64,000 nucleotides of DNA. Source: Paenibacillus sp. BIC5C1 (GTDB lineage: Bacteria > Bacillota > Bacilli > Paenibacillales > Paenibacillaceae). The notes beneath the pieces were generated by a model. It was not told the DNA's origin. It saw only the letters and a list, made by a program, of their open reading frames with translations, and did no database searches. The position numbers and the translations under genes are program-made. This document shows, one piece after another, positions 36,269 through 45,297 of this stretch. Position 1 is the first letter of the stretch, and every line of letters begins with the position of its first letter. The DNA lies in NCBI RefSeq assembly GCF_032399705.1, contig NZ_CP135922.1:2480001-2544000 (forward strand), written 5' to 3'.

Positions 36269-36358
36269 AATGACATTTTGAGTATCTATTTATGGTCTGT
36301 AATGTGATTACGTAAATTTTTCTTCATTAGTAGTTAAAATGGCTGAGTGATCGCTTAC

Positions 36359-36387
36359 TTGTCACTATTACCAGACTATGTTATAAT
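36359..36387 (+). promoter_or_regulatory. Sigma-A promoter of the rimP-nusA-infB operon
   Basis: TTGTCA (36359-36364), a 17-base spacer and TATAAT (36382-36387) with an extended TG. Predicted start is near 36394, leaving a leader of about 134 bases. It is among the best promoter matches in the window. Confidence 0.8.
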
Positions 36388-36416
36388 TTTTGAAGTGAAC
36401 GAGATAGTACGAATTT

Positions 36417-36444
36417 CTAAAGAGTGGGGAAACCCACTCTTTAG
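36417..36444 (+). promoter_or_regulatory. Conserved-type leader hairpin upstream of rimP
   Basis: CTAAAGAGTGGG (36417-36428) pairs without a mismatch with CCCACTCTTTAG (36433-36444) around a GAAA loop, followed by TCTTTGG. The T-run is interrupted. In B. subtilis the equivalent leader holds a NusA-dependent terminator used for NusA autoregulation; I infer the same role. Confidence 0.65.
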
Positions 36445-36502
36445 TCTTTGGTATACAAGAATCTTGGGTAATGAAGAAATTGCCAGCCAATATTTGCTGG
36501 TG

Positions 36503-36521
36503 TAACCTAAGTTGGAGGTTA
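36503..36521 (+). promoter_or_regulatory. Helix covering the rimP ribosome site
   Basis: TAACCT (36503-36508) pairs with AGGTTA (36516-36521). The second arm includes the end of the GGAGG ribosome site (36514-36518) that serves the TTG start at 36528. It could lower rimP translation unless opened. A six-pair helix CCAGC/GCTGG lies just before it (36483-36500). Confidence 0.45.
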
Positions 36522-36527
36522 TCGGTT

Positions 36528-36989
36528 TTGAGCACAACGAACATTAAATCTACCGTGGAAGAAATGATCCAACCCTACTTGAACGAACAAGGCTTCGAGC
36601 TGGTTGACATCGAATACGTCAAAGAAGGCAGCAACTGGTTTTTACGGGTGTATGTCGACAAAGAGGGTGGCATCGACATCGATGATTGTGTCTTGATCAG
36701 TGAAAAGCTAAGCGCCAAGCTGGATGAGAACGATCCGATTCCGACCATCTATTTCCTTGAAGTGTCTTCTCCCGGTGCGGAGCGTCCACTGAAAAAACCG
36801 GAGGACGTTGCCAAATCCGTAGGTAAAAACGTATTTGTTACAACCTACGAGCCGGTAAATGGTATAAAGGAATTTGAAGGCAAGCTGCTTTCCTTTGATG
36901 ACGGGGAACTTGTGATCGAAGCAGGCAAGAAACAGCATGCCATTCTTTATGACAAGGTTGCGAGTGCGCGCCTGGCCATTCTGTTTTAA
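36528..36989 (+). CDS. rimP: Ribosome maturation factor RimP
   Basis: RimP assists 30S assembly. I start it at TTG 36528, nine bases after GGAGG; an in-frame ATG at 36471 lies inside the leader with no ribosome site. The product is 153 residues: STVEEMIQPYLNEQGFELVD, then YVDKEGGIDIDDCVLISEKL and FLEVSSPGAERPLKKPED. It heads the nusA operon, as in most bacteria. Confidence 0.95.
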   Translation: MSTTNIKSTVEEMIQPYLNEQGFELVDIEYVKEGSNWFLRVYVDKEGGIDIDDCVLISEKLSAKLDENDPIPTIYFLEVSSPGAERPLKKPEDVAKSVGKNVFVTTYEPVNGIKEFEGKLLSFDDGELVIEAGKKQHAILYDKVASARLAILF

Positions 36990-37021
36990 GTGCCTTGTTC
37001 ACTTATTAATGAAAAAAGACA

Positions 37022-37085
37022 CATCTCACGATAACGGCAAGGTGCTCATGAGTTTAGAGCCTTTCGCCGTTTTACGTATGAGATG
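37022..37085 (+). promoter_or_regulatory. Long hairpin between rimP and nusA
   Basis: CATCTCA (37022-37028) pairs with TGAGATG (37079-37085), CG with CG (37029-37030 / 37075-37076), AACGGC (37033-37038) with GCCGTT (37066-37071), and AAGG with CCTT (37039-37042 / 37060-37063). No T-run follows. It ends 27 bases before the nusA start. Confidence 0.6.
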
Positions 37086-37112
37086 CCATGTTTGAAAGGG
37101 GGATCAACATTC

Positions 37113-38210
37113 ATGAGTATGGATTTTATTGAAGCAATGAATGAATTGGAGCGGGAAAAAGGGATCAGCAAGGATGTGCTGTTTGAAGCGATCGAGGCAG
37201 CACTCATCTCCAGCTACAAGCGTAATTTCAACACCGCCCAGAATGTGCGTGTTGACATGAACCGCAATACGGGTGTTATCCGGGTGTATGCCCGCAAATT
37301 GATCGTGGAAGAAGTCCTGGATTCACGTACCGAAATTTCATTGCCTGCTGCACGAGAGATCAACCCACACTTCCAGCTGGAAGATATTGCGGAGATTGAA
37401 GTTACGCCGCGTGATTTCGGACGTATCGCCGCACAAACTGCCAAACAGGTAGTGACCCAGCGGATTCGTGAAGCCGAACGCGGCCTGATCTACAACGCTT
37501 TCGTTGATAAGGAAGAAGATATCGTTACGGGAGTGGTGCAGCGTCAGGATTTGCGCAATATCTACATCGATCTGGGCAAAATCGAAGCGGCATTGCCGCT
37601 GACCGAATTGATGCCGAACGAGAAGTTTGTTCATGGTGACCGTATTAAAGCGTACATCACCAAGGTCGAGAATACGACCAAAGGGCCGCAAATCATTTTG
37701 TCCCGTACACATCCGGGCTTGTTGAAACGTCTCTTTGAACTGGAAGTACCTGAAATTTTTGACGGTGTAGTCGAGATCCGCTCCGTCGCACGTGAAGCGG
37801 GCTTCCGCTCCAAGATTGCTGTTCATTCCCGCAATGAGGAAGTTGATCCAGTTGGATCATGCGTAGGTCCTAAGGGAATGCGCGTGCAGACCATTGTGGG
37901 TGAGCTGCGCGGTGAAAAAATTGACATCGTTCGTTTCTCCGACCAGGTAGACGAATATGTGGCTAATGCACTTAGTCCTTCCAAAGTATTGGAAGTTCAA
38001 GTATTCGAGGAAGAAAAGATGGCTCGGGTTATTGTTCCTGACTATCAGCTGTCCCTCGCCATTGGGATCAAAGGTCAAAATGCCCGATTGGCAGCCAAAC
38101 TGACCGGCTGGAAAATCGACATTAAGAGCGAGAGCCAGGCGGAACAGGAATTCGGCAGAGAGAAAGATTCTTCTTCGGAAATGCACCAAGATTCCGTCTC
38201 CGTCGACTAA
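37113..38210 (+). CDS. nusA: Transcription termination/antitermination factor NusA
   Basis: NusA modulates RNA polymerase pausing and termination. ATG 37113 follows AAAGGGGGA. The 365-residue product has an N-terminal polymerase-binding domain (MSMDFIEAMNELEREKGISK), an S1 domain at about residues 130-200, and KH1/KH2 domains with VDPVGSCVGPKGMRVQTIVG and SLAIGIKGQNARLAAKLTGW. There is no C-terminal acidic repeat region, as usual for Firmicutes. Confidence 0.97.
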   Translation: MSMDFIEAMNELEREKGISKDVLFEAIEAALISSYKRNFNTAQNVRVDMNRNTGVIRVYARKLIVEEVLDSRTEISLPAAREINPHFQLEDIAEIEVTPRDFGRIAAQTAKQVVTQRIREAERGLIYNAFVDKEEDIVTGVVQRQDLRNIYIDLGKIEAALPLTELMPNEKFVHGDRIKAYITKVENTTKGPQIILSRTHPGLLKRLFELEVPEIFDGVVEIRSVAREAGFRSKIAVHSRNEEVDPVGSCVGPKGMRVQTIVGELRGEKIDIVRFSDQVDEYVANALSPSKVLEVQVFEEEKMARVIVPDYQLSLAIGIKGQNARLAAKLTGWKIDIKSESQAEQEFGREKDSSSEMHQDSVSVD

Positions 38211-38235
38211 AGTAAAGCACGGGGGGCGCTAACGT

Positions 38236-38544
38236 ATGAAAACTAAAAAAGTACCGTTACGCAAATGTGTGGCGTGTCAGGAAATGATGCCCAAAAAGCA
38301 GCTGATCCGTATCGTTAAAACGCCAGAGGATGAAGTGCTGATCGATTTGACTGGCAAAAAGTCCGGACGTGGTGCTTATTTATGCGGCAAAGAGTCCTGT
38401 TTTAAGCTTGCACTCAAAAACCGGTCTTTGGATCGGGCGCTAAAGGGCAAAGTCTCACCGGAAATTTATGAGCAATTGGCAGCTGATTTCGTTGCGGTAG
38501 AGGACGAATTCATAGCAGCACAGGAGCGTGAACATGATGAATAA
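38236..38544 (+). CDS. ylxR: YlxR-family RNA-binding protein (DUF448, RnpM-like)
   Basis: YlxR proteins are small nucleic-acid binders of the nusA operon; a role in modulating RNase P has been reported for the Firmicutes members. The 102-residue product has the family signature PLRKCVACQEMMPKKQLIRI and later SGRGAYLCGKESC. GGGGGCGC lies upstream. It overlaps the next gene by 11 bases. Confidence 0.93.
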   Translation: MKTKKVPLRKCVACQEMMPKKQLIRIVKTPEDEVLIDLTGKKSGRGAYLCGKESCFKLALKNRSLDRALKGKVSPEIYEQLAADFVAVEDEFIAAQEREHDE

Positions 38545-38863
38545 TAAAACATTGTCTTATCTGGGACTCTCCATGCGTGCAGGCAAACTTGTAACAGGTG
38601 AAGAAATTGTACTTAAAGCGATCCGTTCTTCCGAAGCTAAAATGGTTATTGTTGCGGGTGACGCCTCGGCCAATACACAAAAGAAATTTCGCGACAAATG
38701 CGGGACATATAAAGTTCCACTGGTGATCGGATTTGACCGGGATAGTCTGGGTTCAAGTATCGGTAAAGAAACGCGGGTTGTTCTTGCAGTAACGGATCGA
38801 GGGTTTGCAAAAATGATCTCCAAGCAAGTCGGTATAATGTCGGAGGTGGAGTATATTGAGTAA
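38534..38863 (+). CDS. ylxQ: L7Ae-family ribosomal-like protein YlxQ
   Basis: YlxQ is an L7Ae/L30e-type RNA-binding protein; binding to K-turn RNA has been shown for family members, but its exact cellular role is unclear. ATG 38534 follows CAGGAG by seven bases. The 109-residue product shows [40 protein letters not shown] and [18 protein letters not shown]. It overlaps infB by 8 bases. Confidence 0.9.
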   Translation: MMNNKTLSYLGLSMRAGKLVTGEEIVLKAIRSSEAKMVIVAGDASANTQKKFRDKCGTYKVPLVIGFDRDSLGSSIGKETRVVLAVTDRGFAKMISKQVGIMSEVEYIE

Positions 38864-41438
38864 ACAAGAAAACAAGGATAAATTGCGAGTTTATGAATAT
38901 GCGAAGTCCCTTAATATGAGTAGTAAAGAAATTATAACCATTCTTAAAAAGCTGGATATTCCCGTAAACAATCATATGAGTGTCATGGAGAATGGTTCAG
39001 TCGGTAAGGTGGAACAATTTTTTAAAGATATAAAATCCACTGCCGCTTCCAAACAGAGCAATGAAGCAAAATCCGTTGCTACTTCGTCAGTGCGCAGTGA
39101 CAAAACAGTGGACAGCAACAAGCCGGCCGGCGGAGTGAACACGCCGAATAGCAGCAACCCATCCGGTAGTCCCGTACAAACAAAAATACAACAGGAAAAG
39201 CAGGTAGGTATGAACAATAGACCAAATTCCAACAATAACAATGGCTCCCAAAGACCTAGCGGCCAAGACAGCCGCAACAGAACGAACTCTTCCCAAGGCT
39301 CAAGCCAAGGAGGACAATCAAGTAATCGTCCAAGACCAGCTCAAGGTGGACAAAGCAGTACAGCATCCCGTCCGCAAAGTACGGGTCAACGTCCATCGAA
39401 TAGCGGTGGAGGTCAAACAAGAAGCGCAGGACCGAACAGCGGTGGCAACACTGGCACTGGCGGCAACCGTACTGGTGGCCAAGGACAGAGCTCAGGCCAA
39501 GGCCAACGCAGAGGCGGCCAAGGTAATTCCGGCAATAACAACAATAGCGGCAACCGTTCAAACAGCGGTGGCGGTGGACGTCGTTATGACGACAACCGTG
39601 GAGGCAACTACCGCGGTAATCGTGGCGGCAAGAACAATCGCAACAGAAATCAACAACAGTACCAACAACGTGAGAAAATTGATAACACACCTAAGAAAAT
39701 CATCGTACGTGGTGACATGACTGTTGGTGAAACAGCGAAATTGCTCCATAAAGATGCTTCTGAAGTTATCAAAAAACTCATCGCAATGGGTGTAATGGCA
39801 ACGATTAACCAAGAGCTTGATATCGAAACAATCCTGCTGCTTGCTGGAGAGTTCGGTGTTGAGGTAGAAGTGAAAATTGTCCTTGAAGATGATCGCTTCG
39901 AAACACTGGAAGAGAATGATGATCCTGCTGACTTGCAGTCTCGTCCACCAGTAGTTACGATCATGGGTCACGTTGACCATGGTAAAACAACATTGCTTGA
40001 TGCAATTCGTTCAACGAATGTAACGGGTGGAGAAGCAGGCGGTATCACGCAGCATATCGGTGCTTATCAAGTTGAAATTAACAACAAAAAAATCACGTTC
40101 CTAGATACACCAGGTCACGAAGCATTTACTGCTATGCGTGCACGTGGAGCACAGGTTACGGATATTACAATTATTGTTGTAGCAGCAGATGACGGTGTTA
40201 TGCCACAAACGGTTGAGGCGATTAATCATGCTAAAGCTGCTGGGCTGCCAATTATCGTAGCTGTCAACAAAATTGACAAGCCGGGTGCAGATGCAGATAA
40301 AGTAAAACAAGAATTGACCAACTATGAACTCGTTCCGGAAGAGTGGGGCGGCGACACCATCTTTGTTAACGTTTCAGCGAAACAAAGAATTGGCTTAGAA
40401 GGTCTGCTTGAAATGATTCTGCTCGTTGCAGAAGTGAACGAGTACAAAGCAAACCCTGACAAACGGGCCCGTGGTACAGTGATCGAAGCCGAGCTGGATA
40501 AAGGACGTGGCCCAGTTGCCCGTATTCTCGTACAGCACGGTACATTGAAAGTCGGAGATGCTTTTGTTGCAGGTAACTGCTTCGGTCGTGTACGTGCGAT
40601 GGTGAATGACAAAGGTCGCCGCTTAAAAGAAGCTGGACCTTCAACACCTGTAGAAATTACTGGTCTGACTGAAGTTCCAGGTGCGGGAGATCCGTTCATG
40701 GTGTTTGAAGATGAGCGTAAAGCACGTTCTATCGCCGACAAACGTGCCATTACACAACGTGAATCCGATCTGGGTACAAACACACGTGTGACATTGGATG
40801 ATCTGTTCCAACACATCAAAGACGGTGAAATCAAAGACCTGAACGTAATCATCAAAGGTGACGTACAAGGTTCGGTTGAAGCATTGAAAGGTTCCCTTGC
40901 GAAGATCGAAGTTGAAGGTGTACGCGTGAAAATTATTCATAGCGGCGCTGGTGCAATCACAGAGTCTGACATCATTTTGGCTGCAGCATCCAATGCCATC
41001 GTGATTGGTTTCAACGTTCGTCCTGATAATCAGGCGAAAGCGACTGCAGATCAAGAGCAAGTAGACATTCGTCTGCATCGCGTAATCTACAGCGTTATCG
41101 AGGAAATTGAACAAGCAATGAAAGGTATGCTTGATCCGATTTACAAAGAAAAAGTAATCGGTCATGCTGAAGTTCGGAGCACGTTCTCCATCAGTAAAGT
41201 CGGCACCATTGCTGGATGTATGGTTACCTCGGGTAAAATTACGCGTTCCGCGGAAGCACGCTTGATTCGTGATGGCATCGTCCTTTACGAAGGCAAGCTG
41301 GATTCCCTCAAACGTTACAAAGATGATGCCAAAGAAGTAGCCCAAGGTTACGAGTGCGGTATCACGCTGGATAAATACAATGATCTCAAAGAAGGCGACG
41401 TTATCGAAGCCTTCATTATGGAGACAGTACAACGATAA
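38856..41438 (+). CDS. infB: Translation initiation factor IF-2
   Basis: IF-2 places initiator tRNA on the 30S subunit and promotes subunit joining. It starts at TTG 38856 inside ylxQ. The 860-residue product has an IF2 N-terminal helical domain, then a low-complexity Ser/Gly/Asn/Gln/Arg-rich stretch at about residues 65-280. A second small domain follows, then the GTPase ([18 protein letters not shown] from about 370, [29 protein letters not shown]), and C-terminal domains ending with [11 protein letters not shown]. The low-complexity part differs in codon look from the rest. Confidence 0.97.
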   Translation: MSKQENKDKLRVYEYAKSLNMSSKEIITILKKLDIPVNNHMSVMENGSVGKVEQFFKDIKSTAASKQSNEAKSVATSSVRSDKTVDSNKPAGGVNTPNSSNPSGSPVQTKIQQEKQVGMNNRPNSNNNNGSQRPSGQDSRNRTNSSQGSSQGGQSSNRPRPAQGGQSSTASRPQSTGQRPSNSGGGQTRSAGPNSGGNTGTGGNRTGGQGQSSGQGQRRGGQGNSGNNNNSGNRSNSGGGGRRYDDNRGGNYRGNRGGKNNRNRNQQQYQQREKIDNTPKKIIVRGDMTVGETAKLLHKDASEVIKKLIAMGVMATINQELDIETILLLAGEFGVEVEVKIVLEDDRFETLEENDDPADLQSRPPVVTIMGHVDHGKTTLLDAIRSTNVTGGEAGGITQHIGAYQVEINNKKITFLDTPGHEAFTAMRARGAQVTDITIIVVAADDGVMPQTVEAINHAKAAGLPIIVAVNKIDKPGADADKVKQELTNYELVPEEWGGDTIFVNVSAKQRIGLEGLLEMILLVAEVNEYKANPDKRARGTVIEAELDKGRGPVARILVQHGTLKVGDAFVAGNCFGRVRAMVNDKGRRLKEAGPSTPVEITGLTEVPGAGDPFMVFEDERKARSIADKRAITQRESDLGTNTRVTLDDLFQHIKDGEIKDLNVIIKGDVQGSVEALKGSLAKIEVEGVRVKIIHSGAGAITESDIILAAASNAIVIGFNVRPDNQAKATADQEQVDIRLHRVIYSVIEEIEQAMKGMLDPIYKEKVIGHAEVRSTFSISKVGTIAGCMVTSGKITRSAEARLIRDGIVLYEGKLDSLKRYKDDAKEVAQGYECGITLDKYNDLKEGDVIEAFIMETVQR

Positions 41439-41463
41439 GCAAGGAAGCATGAGGTGAACAACA

Positions 41464-41823
41464 ATGGCTAAGATTCGTACAGGTAGAGTGGGCGAGCAGA
41501 TCAAGAAAGAATTAAGTCTGCTCATCCAGTCTGAACTGAAAGATCCTCGTATCGGCTTTATTACCGTAACGGGAGTCGAAGTTACAGGCGACTTGTCGCA
41601 AGCCAAAGTTTATCTGAGTGTCTTCGGTGAACAGGAACAAAAGGATAACTCGCTTAAAGCGCTGGCAAAAGCAAATGGATTTTTGCGTTCAGAACTGGGC
41701 AAGCGTATCCGTTTTCGACATGTTCCCGAGTTGATATTCAAGATTGACGAATCTATTGCATATGGCAGCCGAATTGAGAAGCTGCTTGGTGATATCGGTA
41801 CCGACAAGAACGAATCCGAGTAA
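41464..41823 (+). CDS. rbfA: 30S ribosome-binding factor RbfA
   Basis: RbfA helps 16S rRNA 5'-end maturation in late 30S assembly. The 119-residue product matches the family: RTGRVGEQIKKELSLLIQSE, DPRIGFITVTGVEVTGDLSQ, AKVYLSVFG and a RIRFRHVPELIFKIDESIAY end. GAGGTGA precedes the ATG. Unlike in B. subtilis, no ylxP lies between infB and rbfA. Confidence 0.97.
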   Translation: MAKIRTGRVGEQIKKELSLLIQSELKDPRIGFITVTGVEVTGDLSQAKVYLSVFGEQEQKDNSLKALAKANGFLRSELGKRIRFRHVPELIFKIDESIAYGSRIEKLLGDIGTDKNESE

Positions 41824-41842
41824 CAGAATAAAGGAGACGGCA

Positions 41843-42820
41843 ATGCACACTTATGAACAGGCGCTTCAGGACGGAAAGCAATTTCTGCTGGAGCATGATG
41901 ATTACCTGGTCGTGTCGCATGTACAGCCGGACGGTGACGCAGTCAGCTCTACGGTAACGGTGGGCTGGCTGCTGTCATGTCTGGGCAAGACATTCACGAT
42001 GATTAATGAAGGTGAAATTCCACAACGCATGAATTTTTTGTGGGAAGCTGGCAAGATCGTGAACATGACCGAACAACCACCGGTGCGGAAATATAAAGCG
42101 ATTATCTGTGTGGATTGTGCAGACTTTTCCAGAGTAGGCTTGACTCGTCATTATTTCGAAGAAGATGCTGTCATTTTAAATATTGATCATCATCCGACCA
42201 ATGATGGGTATGGAACAGTAAATATCATTAAGCCAGACGCAGCAGCCACGGCTGAAATTCTGTTTGATTTCCTCAATCTTTTCCCAGTGAAGTGGGATAA
42301 AGATGTGGCTACAGCAGTCTATACAGGATTGCTAACAGATACAGGTGGATTCCGCTATGCGAATACGAGTCCTAATGTGATGACCACTGCATCCAAATTG
42401 CTTGAACATGGTGTGGATGGACCTTATCTTGCACAAATTCTGCTTGAGCAGGTTACGCTCCCACAAGTCCGTATATTGAATCAGGCACTCTCAAGCCTGC
42501 AAATGACTGACGATGGCAAGATTGCCTGGGTGGTCATTACACCCGAAGACATGATTGCTTGTGGTGCGGCTAATGAAGATCTTGAAGGGGTAGTCAATTA
42601 CCCCCGTAACATTCAAGGTGTGGAAGTGGGCATCTTTTTTAAAGTAATCAATGAAAATGCGGTGAAAGTGTCTCTCCGGTCAGCTGGCAAAGTTGATGTT
42701 GCCGCTCTTGCACAGAACTTTGGTGGAGGCGGACATGTACTCGCAGCTGGATGTCGCGTAGAAGGAAAGTTGGAAGATATCGTCGCGCTAGTGCTAAAGC
42801 AGGTGAATACTCAATGGTAA
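41843..42820 (+). CDS. nrnA: DHH-family nanoRNase / 3'-phosphoadenosine phosphatase NrnA
   Basis: NrnA degrades very short RNAs and removes the phosphate from pAp. ATG 41843 follows AAGGAG by six bases. The 325-residue product has the DHH motifs SHVQPDGDAVSS, IICVDCADFSR and NIDHHPTNDGY, and the DHHA1 ending FGGGGHVLAAGCRVEG. It overlaps truB by 7 bases. In B. subtilis nrnA lies elsewhere; the rbfA-nrnA-truB order is common in other Firmicutes. Confidence 0.94.
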   Translation: MHTYEQALQDGKQFLLEHDDYLVVSHVQPDGDAVSSTVTVGWLLSCLGKTFTMINEGEIPQRMNFLWEAGKIVNMTEQPPVRKYKAIICVDCADFSRVGLTRHYFEEDAVILNIDHHPTNDGYGTVNIIKPDAAATAEILFDFLNLFPVKWDKDVATAVYTGLLTDTGGFRYANTSPNVMTTASKLLEHGVDGPYLAQILLEQVTLPQVRILNQALSSLQMTDDGKIAWVVITPEDMIACGAANEDLEGVVNYPRNIQGVEVGIFFKVINENAVKVSLRSAGKVDVAALAQNFGGGGHVLAAGCRVEGKLEDIVALVLKQVNTQW

Positions 42821-43737
42821 AACCATTCGAAGGTATACTTCCGGTGTACAAACCAGCGGGTTTTACTTCTCATGATGTTGTGGCCAAAATGCGTCGCATT
42901 CTCAAAATGAAACGTATTGGTCATACAGGTACATTGGACCCGCAAGTTACTGGTGTACTTCCGCTCTGTCTTGGACGGGCAACCCGTGTGGTGGAGTACA
43001 TGCAGGAGCTTCCCAAGGAATACCTGGCAACGCTTCGACTGGGTCTGTCTACTGACACGGAGGATATGACAGGTGAAGTCATTGAGCGGTCGGAGACGGC
43101 TGTTGAGGTGACACAGGAGCAGGTTCAGCAGGTGCTGGAGCAATTCGTAGGCACCATCTCACAGGTTCCTCCTATGTATTCTGCGGTCAAAGTGGACGGG
43201 AAACGTCTCTACGAACTTGCTCGTGAAGGCAAAACGGTAGAGCGTAAGAGTCGTGAAGTTACGATCTATGAGCTGGAATTGACAGGAATTGAGAATCAAG
43301 GCGAGACAACGGATATATCGTTCCGCGCTTTATGTTCCAAAGGGACATATATTCGAACGTTATGCGTGGATATCGGTAAAAAATTGGGATATCCGTCCAC
43401 CATGCTACACCTGGAGCGCACGATATCGGCTGGGATTTCCGCTGATCATTGCCTTCATTTTGAAGAAGTGGAACAACGTATGATCGATGGAACGTTAGCC
43501 GAGGTGTTGATTCCGGTTGATGAAGCCATCTCTTCCATTCCGGCACATACGGTGGGTGCGGATCAGGCCAAGGGGGCCCTTCAGGGCCAGAAATTATCGG
43601 CGCGTTTGCTCGAACCGCCTGCAGAGCAACCTGGTCTACTGCGGTTATATGATCAGGATGGGACGTTTCTGGGGATATTTGAGCGGGATGAGTTGAAAGC
43701 AACGGTGAGAGCTGTTAAAGTCTTTTTACCGGAATAA
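42814..43737 (+). CDS. truB: tRNA pseudouridine-55 synthase
   Basis: TruB makes pseudouridine at position 55 of tRNA. ATG 42814 follows AGGTGA. The 307-residue product has the catalytic D42 in RIGHTGTLDPQVTGVLPLC, KEYLATLRLGLSTDTEDMTG and PPMYSAVKVDGKRLYELARE, with KGTYIRTLCVDIGKKLG further on. A C-terminal PUA-like part (TVGADQAKGALQGQ onward) is present. Confidence 0.96.
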   Translation: MVKPFEGILPVYKPAGFTSHDVVAKMRRILKMKRIGHTGTLDPQVTGVLPLCLGRATRVVEYMQELPKEYLATLRLGLSTDTEDMTGEVIERSETAVEVTQEQVQQVLEQFVGTISQVPPMYSAVKVDGKRLYELAREGKTVERKSREVTIYELELTGIENQGETTDISFRALCSKGTYIRTLCVDIGKKLGYPSTMLHLERTISAGISADHCLHFEEVEQRMIDGTLAEVLIPVDEAISSIPAHTVGADQAKGALQGQKLSARLLEPPAEQPGLLRLYDQDGTFLGIFERDELKATVRAVKVFLPE

Positions 43738-43750
43738 AGAGGTTCCTGGT

Positions 43751-43768
43751 TTGAGTGGTGGTACTCAA
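43751..43768 (+). other. Short hairpin between truB and ribF
   Basis: TTGAGT (43751-43756) pairs with ACTCAA (43763-43768), with additional GG/CC contacts outside. No T-run is present, so no termination is expected. Confidence 0.35.
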
Positions 43769-43803
43769 GCCTGGCCTATCTAGTGAAATGCAGGTGAATG
43801 ATT

Positions 43804-44742
43804 GTGAAAACCGTAATGCTAACCTATCCGCAGACGTTACAATCGGCTGTTCAGGGCACACATCCCCAAGTGCTTGCGATCGGTCAATTTGACGGGCTGC
43901 ATCTCGGACATGCAAGTGTCATTTTGTCAGCTGTCCGCATTGCACGCGAAACGGGCATGCAGGCAGCGGTGATGACCTTTCATCCTCATCCGAAGGAAGT
44001 TATGCGCAAAGGGGATTACGAGGGTTATCTAACTCCCTTGAGAGATAAAGAAGACATCCTGGCAGGGATGGGTGTAGATGTACTCTATGTGGTCGAATTC
44101 AATGAGGAGTTCTCCAGATTGACGCCGCAGCAATTTGCACATGATCTGCTGATTCCGCTTCAGACTCGAACAGCGGTAGTTGGTTTTGACTTCCGCTTCG
44201 GTCACAAGGGAGCAGGGGATGAGCAGCTTCTTCGCACATTGGGAGAAGGCGAAATGACGGTGGAAACTGTACCTCCATTCCTGTTAAATGGTGAGAAGGT
44301 AAGCAGTTCTCTCATTCGTGTCCTGTTGAAACGTGGAGAAATGGACGAAGCCAGCCAATGGCTCGGACGACCATATAGCATCAGGGGAATTGTAATTCAT
44401 GGAGAGAAACGTGGGCGGACAATTGGTTTTCCTACCGCTAACCTTGAACTTACGGATCATTATGTTACGCCGGCGAAAGGCGTATACGCTGTTCGTGTGC
44501 AGTATGGGGAGCAGGAACTGCGCGGCGTCATGAACCTTGGTGTGAAACCTACCTTTCACGAAAACGGGATGAAACCTACGTTTGAGGTGCACTTGCTTGA
44601 TTTTGATGGGCAGATATATGACCAGGAATTAAAGGTTGATCTCGTTCACTACATTCGTGCAGAGCGGAAATTTGACTCGATTGATGCCTTGATCAGTCAG
44701 ATTCGTGAAGATGCATTAACCGCCGCCCGCCTGTTATCCTAA
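43804..44742 (+). CDS. ribF: Bifunctional riboflavin kinase / FAD synthetase
   Basis: RibF converts riboflavin to FMN and FAD. I choose GTG 43804, six bases after AGGTGA; an ATG at 43798 is too close to that site. The 312-residue product has the nucleotidyl-transferase start AIGQFDGLHLGHASVILSAV, the FGHKGAGDEQLL and VSSSLIRVLLKRGEM stretches, and the kinase domain GRTIGFPTANLE with TFEVHLLDFDGQIYDQEL. It lies between truB and rpsO, as in B. subtilis. Confidence 0.95.
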   Translation: MKTVMLTYPQTLQSAVQGTHPQVLAIGQFDGLHLGHASVILSAVRIARETGMQAAVMTFHPHPKEVMRKGDYEGYLTPLRDKEDILAGMGVDVLYVVEFNEEFSRLTPQQFAHDLLIPLQTRTAVVGFDFRFGHKGAGDEQLLRTLGEGEMTVETVPPFLLNGEKVSSSLIRVLLKRGEMDEASQWLGRPYSIRGIVIHGEKRGRTIGFPTANLELTDHYVTPAKGVYAVRVQYGEQELRGVMNLGVKPTFHENGMKPTFEVHLLDFDGQIYDQELKVDLVHYIRAERKFDSIDALISQIREDALTAARLLS

Positions 44743-44768
44743 GGTTCAGGACAAAATACATGTTTACA

Positions 44769-44798
44769 TTTACTTTGTCTGGGCAACTATGATATAAT
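44769..44798 (+). promoter_or_regulatory. Sigma-A promoter of rpsO
   Basis: TATAAT (44793-44798) is clear, with a TTTACT-like -35 at about 44769-44774 and an 18-base spacer. The start is predicted near 44805, directly at the first leader hairpin. Confidence 0.65.
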
Positions 44799-44805
44799 GT
44801 ACTAC

Positions 44806-44870
44806 GTTGTCATTTGAGACAACACATAACCTTGGCTTGGTTACTTGCTCTCACCGGCGGTGACGAGGCT
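44806..44870 (+). promoter_or_regulatory. rpsO leader with S15 autoregulation-type hairpins
   Basis: GTTGTC (44806-44811) pairs with GACAAC (44818-44823), and TCACC (44851-44855) with GGTGA (44859-44863), extended by CTC/GAG. S15 is known to bind its own leader in Bacillus relatives and repress translation. Equivalence here is inferred from position and folding. Confidence 0.5.
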
Positions 44871-44901
44871 AATGGCGATTATAATGAAGGAGGTGAATAG
44901 G

Positions 44902-45171
44902 ATGGCATTGACTCAAGAACGTAAACAACAACTGATCGACGAGCACAAAACTCATGAGTCCGATACTGGATCACCTGAGGTGCAAGTTGCTATCCTTACG
45001 GAAAACATCAGAAGTTTGACAGACCACTTGCGTACGCACAAGAAAGACCACCACTCACGTCGTGGACTTTTGAAAATGGTAGGTCAACGTCGTAAGCTTT
45101 TGGCTTACGTGAAAAACAAAGATGTTAAACGTTACAGCGCACTGATCGAAAAACTCGGATTGCGTCGTTAA
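44902..45171 (+). CDS. rpsO: 30S ribosomal protein S15
   Basis: S15 is a primary binder of the 16S rRNA central domain. ATG 44902 follows AAGGAGGTGA, a near-perfect ribosome site; an ATG at 44845 lies in the leader. The 89-residue product has [40 protein letters not shown] and [21 protein letters not shown] strong terminator follows. Confidence 0.98.
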   Translation: MALTQERKQQLIDEHKTHESDTGSPEVQVAILTENIRSLTDHLRTHKKDHHSRRGLLKMVGQRRKLLAYVKNKDVKRYSALIEKLGLRR

Positions 45172-45193
45172 TTATCGTACATGTTTTCAAAAT

Positions 45194-45260
45194 CAACCTG
45201 GCTGTTATCCGTCATTCCTTTGTCTAAAAGGACAAGCGGAGCTTACAGCCGGGTTGTTTT
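45194..45260 (+). terminator. Intrinsic terminator after rpsO
   Basis: A 12-pair stem: CAACCTGGCTGT (45194-45205) with ACAGCCGGGTTG (45245-45256), including one wobble, followed by TTTT. An inner TTGTC/GACAA hairpin lies in the long loop. It ends the rpsO transcript at least partly. Confidence 0.75.
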
Positions 45261-45297
45261 GTAGATGAACATGTTGCCATATATTTGTAGCTGAATG

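Noticed and set aside
36299..36320. Terminator after polC (GTAAT-GTG-ATTAC then TTTTT)
   Set aside because: The stem has only five weak pairs and is separated from the T-run, so termination is unlikely.
39241..39720. Alternative + strand frame within the infB low-complexity region
   Set aside because: It is produced by repeated GGC/CAA/AGC-type codons read in another frame; the Ala/Thr/Val/Lys-rich product looks artificial and has no ribosome site.
40641..41606. Long open frame on the - strand opposite infB (321 codons)
   Set aside because: It is antisense to a strongly conserved gene, has no ribosome site or recognisable domain, and follows from the codon pattern of infB.
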